Shown piece after piece: positions 41,647 to 51,742 of a stretch of DNA of 64,000 nucleotides. Below the pieces are notes generated by a model that saw nothing but the letters and a program-made list of their open reading frames with translations, searched no databases and was not told the origin of the DNA. Within the stretch, counting starts at the first letter, position 1. Each line of letters opens with the position of its first letter. The stretch is from Amycolatopsis thailandensis. Its GTDB lineage: Bacteria > Actinomycetota > Actinomycetes > Mycobacteriales > Pseudonocardiaceae. Made by a program: the position numbers and the translations under genes. The stretch covers positions 26,471-90,470 of the forward strand of contig NZ_NMQT01000033.1 in assembly GCF_002234405.1 (NCBI RefSeq). Reading direction: 5' to 3'.

Positions 41647-42497
41647 GTCGCGTCCGGATGTTCCCTGGCGACGCTCTGCAGGGTCGCCAGCAGGTAGCCC
41701 ATCCGCTCGGTGTGCACGCCGTCGCGGCCCATCCGGCCGGAGACACCGGCGAGCGCGCCGACCTCGGGCCGTGTCAAGTGAGCGACGGCCAGCACCTGGT
41801 CGAGGATCGCGTCGAACTCCGGCCGCAGCGACGGCGACTCGACGAACTCGGCCTCGTGCGCGGTGAAAAGCTCGCCCACGTAAGGCCAGACCGCGTCGAG
41901 GCCTTCCTGCATGCGCTCGTGGGACAGCTCGGTGCCGTCGCCGAGACGGACGGCCCACTGCGCGGCGTAGTCGCGGTGGTAGGCGACTTCCTTGACGCCC
42001 TTGTCCGCGATGGCCGCGAGCACGGGGTCCACAGAGGACTGAAGCTGTTGCAGCAAAGCGAGGCGCCAGATCGAGAACACCAGCAGCCGCGCGATCAGGT
42101 GACCGAAGTGCCCGCCTTCGAGCTCGGCGAGCCGGACGTTGCGGTACTCCTGCTCGCTCCGGAAGAAGGCGTACGAATCCTCGGTGCGGTCGCTGCCGTC
42201 GGCCTTGCCCGCGCGGGCCAGCAGCAGCCGCGCCTGCCCGAGCAGGTCGAGCGCGATGTTGGCGATCGCGACCTCGTCCTCCAGTTCGGGCGCGTTCGTG
42301 CACCACTCCTGGAGCCGGTGCGAGAAGATCAGCGCGTCGTCGCCGAGCATCAAGCAGTAGGCCGCCAGGCGCGCGCCGTCCACACCGGACGGGACCGTGG
42401 TGTCCACACCGGACAGCGGGTCCTCGAAGCCGGTGCCGAAGGCCCAGCGGGAGTCGTTCTCCTCGGTGATCGCCTCGTAGGCGTTGTCGAAGCTCAT
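41640..42497 (-). CDS. paaC: Phenylacetyl-CoA epoxidase structural subunit PaaC
   Basis: PaaC is the ferritin-like, non-catalytic partner of PaaA in the ring 1,2-epoxidase. The 285-residue helical protein has YCLMLGDDALIFSHRLQEWC, IANIALDLLGQARLLL, YRNVRLAELEGGHFG and ALADKGVKEVAYH-like helices (here IADKGVKEVAYHRDYAAQW). One base separates its ATG from the paaB stop. Confidence 0.95.
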   Translation of the reverse strand: MSFDNAYEAITEENDSRWAFGTGFEDPLSGVDTTVPSGVDGARLAAYCLMLGDDALIFSHRLQEWCTNAPELEDEVAIANIALDLLGQARLLLARAGKADGSDRTEDSYAFFRSEQEYRNVRLAELEGGHFGHLIARLLVFSIWRLALLQQLQSSVDPVLAAIADKGVKEVAYHRDYAAQWAVRLGDGTELSHERMQEGLDAVWPYVGELFTAHEAEFVESPSLRPEFDAILDQVLAVAHLTRPEVGALAGVSGRMGRDGVHTERMGYLLATLQSVAREHPDATW

Positions 42498-42498
42498 G

Positions 42499-42783
42499 TC
42501 AGATGTGGGGAACGTTGTCGGGGATGTCGTAGAACGTCGGGTGCCGGTACACCTTGTCGCCGCTGGGCGCGAAGAACGGGTCCTTCTCGTCCGGCGAGGA
42601 CGCGGTGATGTCGGACGCGCGCACGACCCAGATCGACACGCCTTCGTTGCGGCGGGTGTACAGATCCCGCGCGTGGTGCAGAGCCATGTCGTCGTCCGCC
42701 GCGTGCAGCGAACCGACGTGGACGTGGTTCAGCCCGCGCTTGCCCCGGACGAACACCTCGTACAGCGGCCAGTCGTGTTTCAT
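42499..42783 (-). CDS. paaB: Phenylacetyl-CoA epoxidase subunit PaaB
   Basis: The small (94-residue) subunit bridges PaaAC heterodimers. [39 protein letters not shown] and [14 protein letters not shown] are family signatures. The ATG at 42783 overlaps the paaA stop by four bases (ATGA). A longer in-frame reading through paaA is rejected. Confidence 0.95.
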   Translation of the reverse strand: MKHDWPLYEVFVRGKRGLNHVHVGSLHAADDDMALHHARDLYTRRNEGVSIWVVRASDITASSPDEKDPFFAPSGDKVYRHPTFYDIPDNVPHI

Positions 42784-43724
42784 GCCGAGGCACCCTTCTT
42801 CGCGGCGTGGGCGGCCGCGGCTTCCCGCACCCACGCGCCGTCTTCCTGGGCCCGCCGCCGGTGCGCGACGCGCTGGGCGTTGCAGGGGCCGTTGCCCTTC
42901 AACACATTCTTGAACTCGTCCCAGTCGACGGCGCCGAAGTCGTAGTGCCCGCGTTCGGCGTTCCACTTCAGGTCCGGGTCCGGGAAGGTGACACCCAGCG
43001 CCTCGGCCTGCGGAATGGACATGTCGACAAAGCGTTGCCGAAGCTCGTCGTTGGTGTGGCGTTTGACCTTCCACGCCATCGACTGCGCGGTGTTCGGCGA
43101 ATCCGCGTCCGGCGGGCCGAACATCATCAGCGACGGCCACCACCAGCGGTTCACCGCCTCCTGCACCATTTCGCGCTGCTCCGGCGTGCCGCGCATCATG
43201 GTCATCAGCAGTTCGAAGCCCTGTCGCTGATGGAAGGACTCCTCCTTGCAGATGCGGATCATCGCGCGGGCGTACGGCCCGTACGAGCTGCGGCACAACG
43301 GGACCTGGTTGCAGATCGCCGCGCCGTCGACCAGCCAGCCGACCACGCCGACGTCGGCGAAGGTCAGCGTCGGGTAGTTGAAGATCGACGAGTACTTCTG
43401 CTTGCCGTTGATCAGCTTGTCGGTCAGGTCCGCGCGGTCGGCGCCGAGGGTGGCCGCCGCCGAGTACAGGTACAGCCCGTGTCCGGCCTCGTCCTGCACC
43501 TTCGCGAGCAGGATCGCCTTGCGCCGCAACGAAGGCGCGCGGGTGATCCAGTTGCCCTCGGGCTGCATGCCGATGATCTCCGAATGCGCGTGCTGCGCGA
43601 TCTGGCGGATCATCGTCTTGCGGTAGCCCTCGGGCACCCAGTCGCGCGGCTCGATGCGCTGGTCACGCTCGATGGTCGCTTCGAAGTGCTTTTCGAGGTC
43701 TTCTTCCGGCAACGTCGCGGTCAT
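42780..43724 (-). CDS. paaA: Phenylacetyl-CoA 1,2-epoxidase catalytic subunit PaaA
   Basis: PaaA carries the diiron site that epoxidises phenylacetyl-CoA. The 314-residue protein has the iron-ligand helices [16 protein letters not shown] and [16 protein letters not shown], then [15 protein letters not shown] with further ligands. The C-terminal segment contains [16 protein letters not shown]. The ATG overlaps the paaZ stop by four bases. Confidence 0.96.
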   Translation of the reverse strand: MTATLPEEDLEKHFEATIERDQRIEPRDWVPEGYRKTMIRQIAQHAHSEIIGMQPEGNWITRAPSLRRKAILLAKVQDEAGHGLYLYSAAATLGADRADLTDKLINGKQKYSSIFNYPTLTFADVGVVGWLVDGAAICNQVPLCRSSYGPYARAMIRICKEESFHQRQGFELLMTMMRGTPEQREMVQEAVNRWWWPSLMMFGPPDADSPNTAQSMAWKVKRHTNDELRQRFVDMSIPQAEALGVTFPDPDLKWNAERGHYDFGAVDWDEFKNVLKGNGPCNAQRVAHRRRAQEDGAWVREAAAAHAAKKGASA

Positions 43725-45751
43725 GACTGCTCCTTCGCCACCAGGGTCAGCACGTCGTACTTGGCGACCGAGTCACCGTCGGCGTTGGTGACGTCGGCGT
43801 CCCAGCGGACTTCGCCGTACTCCTGGTCGATGCGCGGGGTGATCTGCTTGGCGGTCAAGGTGACGGTGAGGGTGTCGCCGACCTTGACCGGCGTGAGGAA
43901 CCGCAGGTTCTCCAGGCCGTAGTTGGCCAGCACCGGGCCGGGTTCCGGCGAGACGAACAGGCCGGCGGCGAAGGAGACCACGAGGTATCCGTGCGCCACG
44001 ATCCCGCCGAACAGCGGGTTCGCCGCCGCGGCTTCGGGGTCTGTGTGCGCGTAGAAGGTGTCGCCGGTGAACTCGGCGAAGTGGTCGACGTCGGACTGGA
44101 GGACCTCGCGCGGTCCGGCGACGACGGAGTCGCCGATCTTCAGCTCCGCCAAGGACTTCCGGAACGGGTGGACGTCACCCTCGGTGCGCGGTGCACCCGT
44201 GACCCAGCGGCCGGTGACCGCGCTCAGCACGGCGGGCGAGCCCTGGACCGCCGTGCGCTGCATGTGGTGCAGCACGCCGCGGACGCCGCCCATCTCCTCG
44301 CCGCCACCGGCGCGGCCGGGGCCGCCGTGCACCAGCTGCGGCATCGGCGAACCGTGGCCGGTGGACTCCTTGGCGTCGTCGGCGTCCAGCACCAGCAGAC
44401 GGCCGTGATACGGCGCGACCCCGAGGACGACGTCACGCACGAATCCCTGGTCGGCGGAAACGATCGAACCGACGAGGCTGCCGCCGCCGCGGGCGGCGAG
44501 CTCGATGACCTGCTCGGTCGAGGTGTAGGGCAGCAGCGTCGAGACCGGACCGAACGCCTCGACCTCGTGCGGCTCGGAACGCTCCGGATCCGCCTTCAGC
44601 AGCACCGGCGAGATGAACGCGCCGCGCTCGGCGTCCGCGCCGACGACGTCGACCTGCTCCGGGTCACCGAAGACGACCGTGCCGACGTCCAGCAGCGCCT
44701 TGAGCGACCGCCGGACCTCCTCGCGCTGCTCCAGGCTGGCCAGGGCGCCCATCCGGACGCCCTCGGCGGTCGGGTTGCCGACGGTGGTCTTCGCCAGCCG
44801 CGCGCTCGCGGCCTCGGCGACGGCGTCCAGCAGGTCGGCGGGGACGAAGGCGCGGCGGATGGCGGTGCACTTCTGGCCCGCCTTGACCGTCATCTCGGTG
44901 GTCAGCTGCTTGACGAAGAGATCGAACTCGGTGGTGCCGGGTTTGGCGTCCGGGCCGAGGATCGACAGGTTCAGCGAGTCGGCCTCGGCGTTGAACCGAA
45001 CGGAGTTGCGCACGATCGCGGGGTGCGCGCGCAGCTTCTGCGCGGTGGACGCGGAGCCGGTGAACGAGACGAGGTCCTGCGCCGTGACGTGGTCGAGCAG
45101 GTCGCCGACGCTGCCCGCGACGAACTGCAGCGTGCCCTCGGGCAGGATGCCGGATTCGATGATGATCTCGACCAGCCGCGCGGTGAGGTACGCCGTCTGG
45201 CTGGCCGGTTTGATCAGGCTCGGGACACCGGCGAGGAACGCGGGCGCGAACTTCTCCAGCGGACCCCAGACGGGGAAGTTGAAGGCGTTGATCTGGACGG
45301 CGACGCCGCGCAGCGGGACGGCGATGTGCTGGGCGACGAAGGTGCCGCCCTTGCTCAGCGGCTCGACGTTGCCGTCGACGTAGACGGTGTCGTTCGGGAG
45401 TTCGCGCTTGCCCTTGCTGGAGTAGGCGAACAGCACCCCGATGCCGCCGTCGATGTCGACCATCGAGTCACCCTTGGTGGCGCCCGTCCTGGCCGAGAGC
45501 GCGTACAGCTCCTCACGGTGTTCGCGCAGGTGGGAGGCCAGGGCCTTCAGCAACGCGGCACGCTGGTGAAAGGTCAGCTCGCGCAGCGCGGGGCCGCCGA
45601 CGCGGCGGCCGTGCTCCAGCGCGGCGGCGAAGTCGATGCCGTCGGAGGAGACCCGGGCGACCTCCTCGCCGGTCGAGGCGTCGTGCAGCGGTACGCCGTC
45701 GGTGTCCGCCGTGTGCCACCCGCCGGAGACGTAGCTGCGCAGCAATGCCAT
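43721..45751 (-). CDS. paaZ: Oxepin-CoA hydrolase / 3-oxo-5,6-dehydrosuberyl-CoA semialdehyde dehydrogenase PaaZ
   Basis: The 676-residue bifunctional enzyme opens and oxidises the oxepin-CoA ring. The aldehyde dehydrogenase part (about 1-510) has [29 protein letters not shown], the catalytic glutamate in [16 protein letters not shown] and the nucleophile in [11 protein letters not shown]. The MaoC-like hydratase part (about 540-676) has [16 protein letters not shown] and [12 protein letters not shown] with the Asp/His pair. ATG 45751 is used. Its promoter region carries PaaR-like operators. Genes for the later steps (paaF, G, H, J) are not in the window. Confidence 0.95.
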   Translation of the reverse strand: MALLRSYVSGGWHTADTDGVPLHDASTGEEVARVSSDGIDFAAALEHGRRVGGPALRELTFHQRAALLKALASHLREHREELYALSARTGATKGDSMVDIDGGIGVLFAYSSKGKRELPNDTVYVDGNVEPLSKGGTFVAQHIAVPLRGVAVQINAFNFPVWGPLEKFAPAFLAGVPSLIKPASQTAYLTARLVEIIIESGILPEGTLQFVAGSVGDLLDHVTAQDLVSFTGSASTAQKLRAHPAIVRNSVRFNAEADSLNLSILGPDAKPGTTEFDLFVKQLTTEMTVKAGQKCTAIRRAFVPADLLDAVAEAASARLAKTTVGNPTAEGVRMGALASLEQREEVRRSLKALLDVGTVVFGDPEQVDVVGADAERGAFISPVLLKADPERSEPHEVEAFGPVSTLLPYTSTEQVIELAARGGGSLVGSIVSADQGFVRDVVLGVAPYHGRLLVLDADDAKESTGHGSPMPQLVHGGPGRAGGGEEMGGVRGVLHHMQRTAVQGSPAVLSAVTGRWVTGAPRTEGDVHPFRKSLAELKIGDSVVAGPREVLQSDVDHFAEFTGDTFYAHTDPEAAAANPLFGGIVAHGYLVVSFAAGLFVSPEPGPVLANYGLENLRFLTPVKVGDTLTVTLTAKQITPRIDQEYGEVRWDADVTNADGDSVAKYDVLTLVAKEQS

Positions 45752-45779
45752 GAGGGCCGACCCTTCAGTGGTGGTATTT

Positions 45780-45801
45780 ACAGACCGTCCGTTCAGTAAT
45801 T
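45780..45801. promoter_or_regulatory. PaaR-like operator 1 on the paaZ transcription start
   Basis: ACAGACCGTCCGTTCAGTAATT fits the actinobacterial PaaR consensus (ACTNACCG-NN-CG-NN-CGGTNAGT) at the left half and centre, and more weakly at the right. A minus-strand promoter TTGCAA (45825-45830), 16-base spacer, TACAGT (45803-45808) would start near 45796, inside this site, so binding would repress paaZABCDE. Confidence 0.7.
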
Positions 45802-45895
45802 GACTGTAGCTCGTGACCGGGGTCTTGCAAACCCCCTGACGGCGGTGGACCCTTGACATCTGCCCGAAAACACGCCTTTACTGGCGACACTCTTT

Positions 45896-45917
45896 AACAA
45901 CCGTCCGTTCGGTCAGT
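45896..45917. promoter_or_regulatory. PaaR-like operator 2 before paaI
   Basis: AACAACCGTCCGTTCGGTCAGT matches every fixed base of ACCG-NN-CG-NN-CGGTNAGT. It follows a plus-strand promoter TTGACA (45853-45858), 18-base spacer, TTTACT (45877-45882), placing the operator just after the start of the paaI-paaK transcript. The likely binder is the TetR protein encoded at 47622-48212. Confidence 0.78.
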
Positions 45918-45934
45918 AACTAGGTGGTTTCGGT

Positions 45935-46339
45935 TTGACTAACGCCGCGCACACGATGTTCGCCGACGACCTGGCCTCCAACGCGCTGGGCATCGAGCTG
46001 GTCGAGGCCGCCGAAGGGCACGCCGTCGCCACCATGCGGATCACCGAGACGATGGTCAACGGGCACGACATCGCGCACGGCGGCTACGTCTTCCTGCTGG
46101 CCGACACGACGTTCGCGTGCGCCTGCAACAGCCACGGTCCGGTGACCGTCGCGTCCGGCGCGGAGATCTCGTTCGTCGCCGCGGGCAAACTCGGCGACCA
46201 CCTCATCGCCACCGCCACCGAGCGGACCCGCTACGGCCGCAACGGCATCTACGACGTCACCGTGCACCGGGAGACCCCCGACGGGCCGGAGGTCGTCGCC
46301 GAATTCCGCGGCCGCAGCCGCACCATCCAGAAGGCGTGA
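45935..46339 (+). CDS. paaI: Hotdog-fold acyl-CoA thioesterase PaaI
   Basis: PaaI releases CoA from dead-end ring-hydroxylated or stalled intermediates of the pathway. The 134-residue hotdog protein has MVNGHDIAHGGYVFLLADT, the active-site region of PaaI, and ASGAEISFVAAGKLGDHL. Start is TTG at 45935 with AGGTGG upstream; ATG at 45956 is the alternative. It leads the rightward paaI-paaK-TetR operon. Confidence 0.93.
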   Translation: MTNAAHTMFADDLASNALGIELVEAAEGHAVATMRITETMVNGHDIAHGGYVFLLADTTFACACNSHGPVTVASGAEISFVAAGKLGDHLIATATERTRYGRNGIYDVTVHRETPDGPEVVAEFRGRSRTIQKA

Positions 46340-46341
46340 CG

Positions 46342-47621
<1,280 letters not shown>

Positions 47622-47625
<4 letters not shown>

Positions 47626-48212
47626 GCACCCCCGCCCGCCGAGGCCGGCCCGGTTACGACCTCGAGTCGCTGCTGCAGGTCGCGGTGAAGCTGTTCAACG
47701 AACGCGGCTACGACGGCACCAGCATGGAGGACCTCTCCCGGAAGCTCGGCATCACGAAATCCGCGATCTACCACCACGTGCCGAGCAAGGAGGAACTGCT
47801 GCGGCTCGCCGTCGACCGCGCGCTGAACGGCCTGTTCGCCGTCGCTCTGGAGACGGAGTCGTTCGAGGGCCGGGCGATCGAAAAGCTCGAACATCTGGTG
47901 CGGGGCAGTGTCCTCGTGCTGATCGAGCAGCTGCCGTTCGTGACGCTGCTGCTGCGGGTGCGCGGCAACACCAAGATCGAACGGGCGGCGCTGGCGCGGC
48001 GGCGCGAATTCGACCGGCTGGTGACGGACCTGGTGAAACAGGCCGAAACCGAGGGCGACGTGCGGCCCGACATCGATCCCGCGGTCACCGCGCGGCTGCT
48101 GTACGGCATGGTGAACTCGCTGATCGAGTGGTACCGGCCGCGCCGGGGCTCGGCGGGGACGGAACTGGCGGACGCGGTGTGCAAGATCGCTTTCGACGGC
48201 CTGCGGGCTTAG
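47622..48212 (+). CDS. paaR: TetR-family repressor, probable PaaR
   Basis: The 196-residue protein has an N-terminal TetR helix-turn-helix (LLQVAVKLFNERGYDGTSMEDLSRKLGITKSAIYHH, shown here only in outline) and a helical ligand-binding domain with LLYGMVNSLIEWYRPRRG near the end. The GTG start overlaps the paaK stop (GTGA), so it is co-expressed with the ligase. It is the natural candidate to bind the two PaaR-like sites and to release them with phenylacetyl-CoA. The symbol is inferred from context. Confidence 0.85.
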
Positions 48213-48230
48213 CTTCAGCCGGGGTTCCAA

Positions 48231-48387
48231 CCGGATCTCGCGTGCCGAGGGCCGTGACTCGCGTGCTTGAGGGCGGAACACACGTGCTTGAAGCCGGATC
48301 TCGCGTGCCTGGAGCCGGAACGGCTTCAAGCACGCGAGTCACGGCTTCAAGCACGCGAGATCCGCCTCTGATCACGCGAGTTCCGCC
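48231..48387. repeat. Cluster of TCGCGTG units in direct and inverted orientation
   Basis: Four rightward units (CTCGCGTG or CACGTG with flanks such as CCGGAT and CTTGAAG) are followed by three inverted units (CAAGCACGCGAG, ATCACGCGAG). Units are about 21-22 bases, so the segment can fold back on itself. It fills the gap (48213-48392) between the TetR gene and a convergent hypothetical gene. Related units lie at 4847-4902. Function is unknown, perhaps termination or protein binding. Confidence 0.75.
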
Positions 48388-48392
48388 TTCAG

Positions 48393-48671
48393 TCACTCCC
48401 CCGCGGCCGTGGGCGGGCGTCGCGCCTGCCAGATCAGCGCGTCACGCAACTGCTGGATGAGCTGCTCGTCGTCGGCCTCCGACGGATCGCCCCCGAGCGG
48501 GATCCAGCGTTCGCCGACCTCGACCCCGTTCTCGAAACTGGTGATGACGATCCCCGCGTAGGAGACGCTCTCTTCCGCGGTGTCACTTTGGATCCGGACG
48601 TCACGATGCTGCAACCGGACACTGACCCACCGCCCGACGCGGCGAACCGGATCGCGTTCAGCACTGGTCAT
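48393..48671 (-). CDS. Hypothetical protein
   Basis: The 92-residue soluble protein begins MTSAERDPVRRVGRWVSVRL and is rich in Asp/Glu toward the C-terminus (GGDPSEADDEQLIQQLRD). The family is not recognised. It lies alone between the inverted TCGCGTG repeats and a divergent TetR gene 125 bases away. No upstream signal is clear. Confidence 0.6.
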   Translation of the reverse strand: MTSAERDPVRRVGRWVSVRLQHRDVRIQSDTAEESVSYAGIVITSFENGVEVGERWIPLGGDPSEADDEQLIQQLRDALIWQARRPPTAAGE

Positions 48672-48796
48672 TCGTCCCTACCCATGGCACCCGGTCCCCC
48701 CGCCCCGAACGTCGGTTCGAAGCCTCTCGGAGTTACCTGCGGGTCGTTCCGAATGAGTAACGGCAGGCGGCGGACTGAAACAGTTACGCTCGGACC

Positions 48797-49474
48797 GTGA
48801 ACACCGATCCGGAGACACCCGTTCTCTCAGGTCGGCGCCGCCTCGAACCGGCGGCCCGGCGCGCCGAGATCCTGGCGGCGGCCCGGCGGCTGTTCGGCGA
48901 GGGCACCTACGCATCGGTTTCGACCTCGGAAATCGCGAAGGCGGCCGGGGTGGCGAGGCCGCTGATCAACCACTACTTCGGCGGCAAGCGCGAGCTGTAC
49001 CTGGAAGTCGTCCGGCAGATGATGATCGTCCCGGCGCCGGTGATCGAGAACCTCCCCGACACGACCGCCGAGGAGCGGCTCGCCATCAGCGTCCGGCACT
49101 GGATCGAGGTCGTCGAGCGCAACGAACAGGCGTGGCTGACGGCGATCGGGCCGGAGGCCGTCGGCCGTGACCCGGACATCGAGCGGATCATGTTGGAGGG
49201 TGACGAGATCGCCGCCGACAGGGTGCTCGCGGCCGCGTTGATGAGTGACGTCACGGAGGGTCGCGAAGAGCTCCGCGCGATGATCCGGTCGTACGGCGGG
49301 ATGCTGCGCGCCGCGTCACGCGAATGGCTGGTCCGCGGCACGCTCGGCCGGGACGAGCTGCGGGTCTTCCTCACCGATTCGATCCTGCACCTGCTGCGGG
49401 TCACCTACCCGGCCGTGCTCGCAACGCGTTCCGCCGGGCGTAAGCCGCCGGCGTCATCCCCTTCCAGCGCTTGA
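48797..49474 (+). CDS. TetR-family transcriptional regulator
   Basis: The 225-residue protein has a clear N-terminal TetR domain (ILAAARRLFGEGTYASVSTS, then AGVARPLINHYFGGKRELYL) and a C-terminal helical domain of the kind with short unspecific acyl or drug ligands. Start is GTG 48797. Its 3' end overlaps the convergent AraC-type gene by 74 bases, so one of the two C-termini may be shorter in function. Target is unknown. Confidence 0.88.
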   Translation: MNTDPETPVLSGRRRLEPAARRAEILAAARRLFGEGTYASVSTSEIAKAAGVARPLINHYFGGKRELYLEVVRQMMIVPAPVIENLPDTTAEERLAISVRHWIEVVERNEQAWLTAIGPEAVGRDPDIERIMLEGDEIAADRVLAAALMSDVTEGREELRAMIRSYGGMLRAASREWLVRGTLGRDELRVFLTDSILHLLRVTYPAVLATRSAGRKPPASSPSSA

Positions 49475-50429
49475 AGGCGTAGATGAAACTCGACGCCTCG
49501 GCGTAGCCCAGCCGCAGCGCGACGTCCTCGACGCTGAGCGCGCCGGTGTCCAGCATCTCCTCGGCGAGGGCCTGGCGGACCTCGTCCAGCAGCGCGCGGT
49601 AGCCGGTCCCGGCCTCGAACAGCCGGCGTCGCAGCGTGCGCGGGCTGAGCGCGAGCCGCCGCGCGACCTCCTCCATCCCGGCGTCGACCCCGCCGAGGCG
49701 CACCAGCCGCTCCCGGACCTGCTGGGCGATCCCGGATCGCTCGCGTTTCCGCGACACCAGCAGATCGCATTGCGCGGCGCAGACCGCGACCGTCTGATCG
49801 TTGGCCTGCGGCAGGGGCTTGTCGAGGAACAGCGGATCCAGGGTCGCGACCTGTGACGACGCCGAGAACGACGGCGCGAGCCCGAAGGTCCGCACGTATT
49901 CGTCCACAGTGGAGGGTTTGTCGTGCCGGAAAGCCAGCGAGCGCAGGGAGATTTCCGGCAGGATGTCGCGCATGACGGTGTGGATGGCGCCGAGGTCGCG
50001 TAGCACCAGGAAACGGGCGACGTCGCCCGGCACGCGGCTGTCGTCCATGGTCAGCGCGAGCCGCCCGGCTTCGACGGTCACGTGCGGGATGCAGAACGTG
50101 AAACTCAGGTCCAGGTACCGCAGGGCGAACCGCATCGCGTCGCCCAGCGTCGGGCTGCTGATGCACGCGAAACCGAAGATGCCGAAGGCGCTGACGCGGT
50201 ATCGCCTGCTCAGCCGCAGCGCGACGTCGTCCCCGCCGCCGAGCCCGCGCACCAGGCTCCGGACCACCGCCAACTCCTGGCGCGCGTCGACCTGGCCGTC
50301 GATCGGGGCGTGCTCGTAGGACTCCAATCCCGCGACGCCGTTCTCGGCGGCGAAGCGGGCCATGAGCACGATGCTCGCCGTCCCGCGCGGGTAGTCCCAG
50401 TCGCGGATCACCGGCGGCGGTAGTTCCAT
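49401..50429 (-). CDS. AraC-family regulator with Arabinose_bd-type N-terminal domain
   Basis: The 342-residue protein has the large AraC N-terminal ligand/dimerisation domain (FGIFGFACISSPTLGDAMRF is typical). The C-terminal double helix-turn-helix has LALSPRTLRRRLFEAG and LSVEDVALRLGYAEASSFIY followed by FKRWKGMTPAAYAR. ATG 50429 (MELPPPVIRDWDYPRG) is preferred; ATG 50477 would run to the divergent neighbour. Relatives (OruR/ArgR-like) control amino acid or lipid catabolic genes. Target here is unknown. Confidence 0.9.
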   Translation of the reverse strand: MELPPPVIRDWDYPRGTASIVLMARFAAENGVAGLESYEHAPIDGQVDARQELAVVRSLVRGLGGGDDVALRLSRRYRVSAFGIFGFACISSPTLGDAMRFALRYLDLSFTFCIPHVTVEAGRLALTMDDSRVPGDVARFLVLRDLGAIHTVMRDILPEISLRSLAFRHDKPSTVDEYVRTFGLAPSFSASSQVATLDPLFLDKPLPQANDQTVAVCAAQCDLLVSRKRERSGIAQQVRERLVRLGGVDAGMEEVARRLALSPRTLRRRLFEAGTGYRALLDEVRQALAEEMLDTGALSVEDVALRLGYAEASSFIYAFKRWKGMTPAAYARRNALRARPGR

Positions 50430-50509
50430 GGCCGGGATTATGGATCCCCGGGCAACGACCGGCGCATTGAGGACCATAACTGTCCTTGATCCTGATTAGG
50501 GTGAGCGGC

Positions 50510-51613
50510 ATGTCCGACACGTTGAGCAGGCGCGCGCTGAACCGCGCCATGCTGGACCGGCAACTGCTGCTCCGGCGTTCGAAGATGACCGCGCTCGAAG
50601 CGGTCGAGCATCTCGCCGGGTTGCAGGCGCAGGCGCCGAACCCGCCGTACTTCGCGCTGTGGACGCGGCTGCACGGCTTCAGCCAGGAAGACCTGGCGAG
50701 CCTGCTGCTGGACAAGAGTGTCGTGCGGATCGCGCTCATGCGCGGCACGGTGCACCTGGTGACGCCGTCCGACGCGCTGGCGTGGCGGCCGATCGTGCAG
50801 CCCCTCTACGACCGCGCGGTGCTCGGCAACACCCAGTTCGGCCCCGACATCAAGGACCTCGACCACCAGGAGATCGCCCGCACCGCCCGCAAACTGCTCG
50901 GCGAACGGCCGCTTTCGTCCGCCGGGCTCGGCGCCGAACTCGCGAAGCACTGGGAGGGCGTGGCGCCGTCGTCGCTGGTGCACGTCGCGCGGGCGCTGCT
51001 GCCGCTGGTGCAGATCCCGCCGCGCGGTGTCTGGGGCAAGTCGGGGCAGCCGACGTATCAGACCACCGGGGACTGGCTCGGCGCCGAACCGGACGAGTCG
51101 CTGTCCCCCGAAGCGATGTTCCGGCGCTATCTGGCCGCGTTCGGGCCGGCCAGTGTGCAGGACGCGCAGGCGTGGGCCGGGATCACGAAGCTCGGTGAGG
51201 TCGCCGAGCGGCTGCGGCCGGAACTGCGGACGTTCCGTGACGAGAACGGCCGCGAACTCTTCGACCTGCCCGATGCCCCTCGCCCGGATCCGGACACTCC
51301 CGCGCCGGCCCGGCTGCTGGGGCCGTTCGACCAGACCGTCCTGTCCTACGCCGACCGCACCCGGGTGATCAGCGACGAGTACCGCAAGACCGTCATCACA
51401 CAGAACGGCCTGGTCAAGGGCACCATCCTGGTCGACGGGTCGGTGAAGGGCTTCTGGGAGATCAAGTCGGTGAAGAAGGCGGCTTCGGTGGTGATCACGC
51501 CGTTCGAGCGCGTCCCGAAGCGGGATCTGGACACCCTCGAAAGCTCCGCGTACCGCCTCCTGGCCTGGGCCCACCCGAAGGCCGAGAGCCACTCGGTGCA
51601 ATTAGTCCTCTGA
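50510..51613 (+). CDS. Winged-helix DNA-binding domain protein (HTH_42 / YcaQ-like)
   Basis: The 367-residue protein starts MSDTLSRRALNRAMLDRQLL and contains the family signature AVEHLAGLQAQAPNPPYFALW and RGTVHLVTPSDALAW. GPFDQTVLSYADRTRVI follows in the C-terminal part. Members with the AlkZ/YcaQ relationship unhook DNA crosslinks; the glutamine-containing QxQ motif of that activity is present as LQAQAP. DNA repair of self-made genotoxins is possible but unproven. The stop TGA lies inside a long palindrome, so the last residues may derive from that element. Confidence 0.82.
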   Translation: MSDTLSRRALNRAMLDRQLLLRRSKMTALEAVEHLAGLQAQAPNPPYFALWTRLHGFSQEDLASLLLDKSVVRIALMRGTVHLVTPSDALAWRPIVQPLYDRAVLGNTQFGPDIKDLDHQEIARTARKLLGERPLSSAGLGAELAKHWEGVAPSSLVHVARALLPLVQIPPRGVWGKSGQPTYQTTGDWLGAEPDESLSPEAMFRRYLAAFGPASVQDAQAWAGITKLGEVAERLRPELRTFRDENGRELFDLPDAPRPDPDTPAPARLLGPFDQTVLSYADRTRVISDEYRKTVITQNGLVKGTILVDGSVKGFWEIKSVKKAASVVITPFERVPKRDLDTLESSAYRLLAWAHPKAESHSVQLVL

Positions 51614-51653
51614 ATGCGGTAGTTGACAACGCGAACTACCGCATTCAGAGGAC
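51605..51653. repeat. Palindrome family GTCCTCTGRATGCGGTAGTT, copy 2
   Basis: Arms GTCCTCTGAATGCGGTAGTT (51605-51624) and its exact complement (51634-51653) flank a nine-base loop. The left arm supplies the stop codon of the winged-helix protein gene. The G-to-A change in the left arm is matched by a compensating change in the right arm compared with the other two copies, which shows selection for pairing. Terminator activity is likely. Confidence 0.8.
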
Positions 51654-51742
51654 GAAACGCAGGAGGGCGTGGCCGAAAATCTCGATTGAGTGTCCGTTTG
51701 TGCACTTCCGAGCGGTGAGCGCGGTGCGTACCTTCGATCGGC

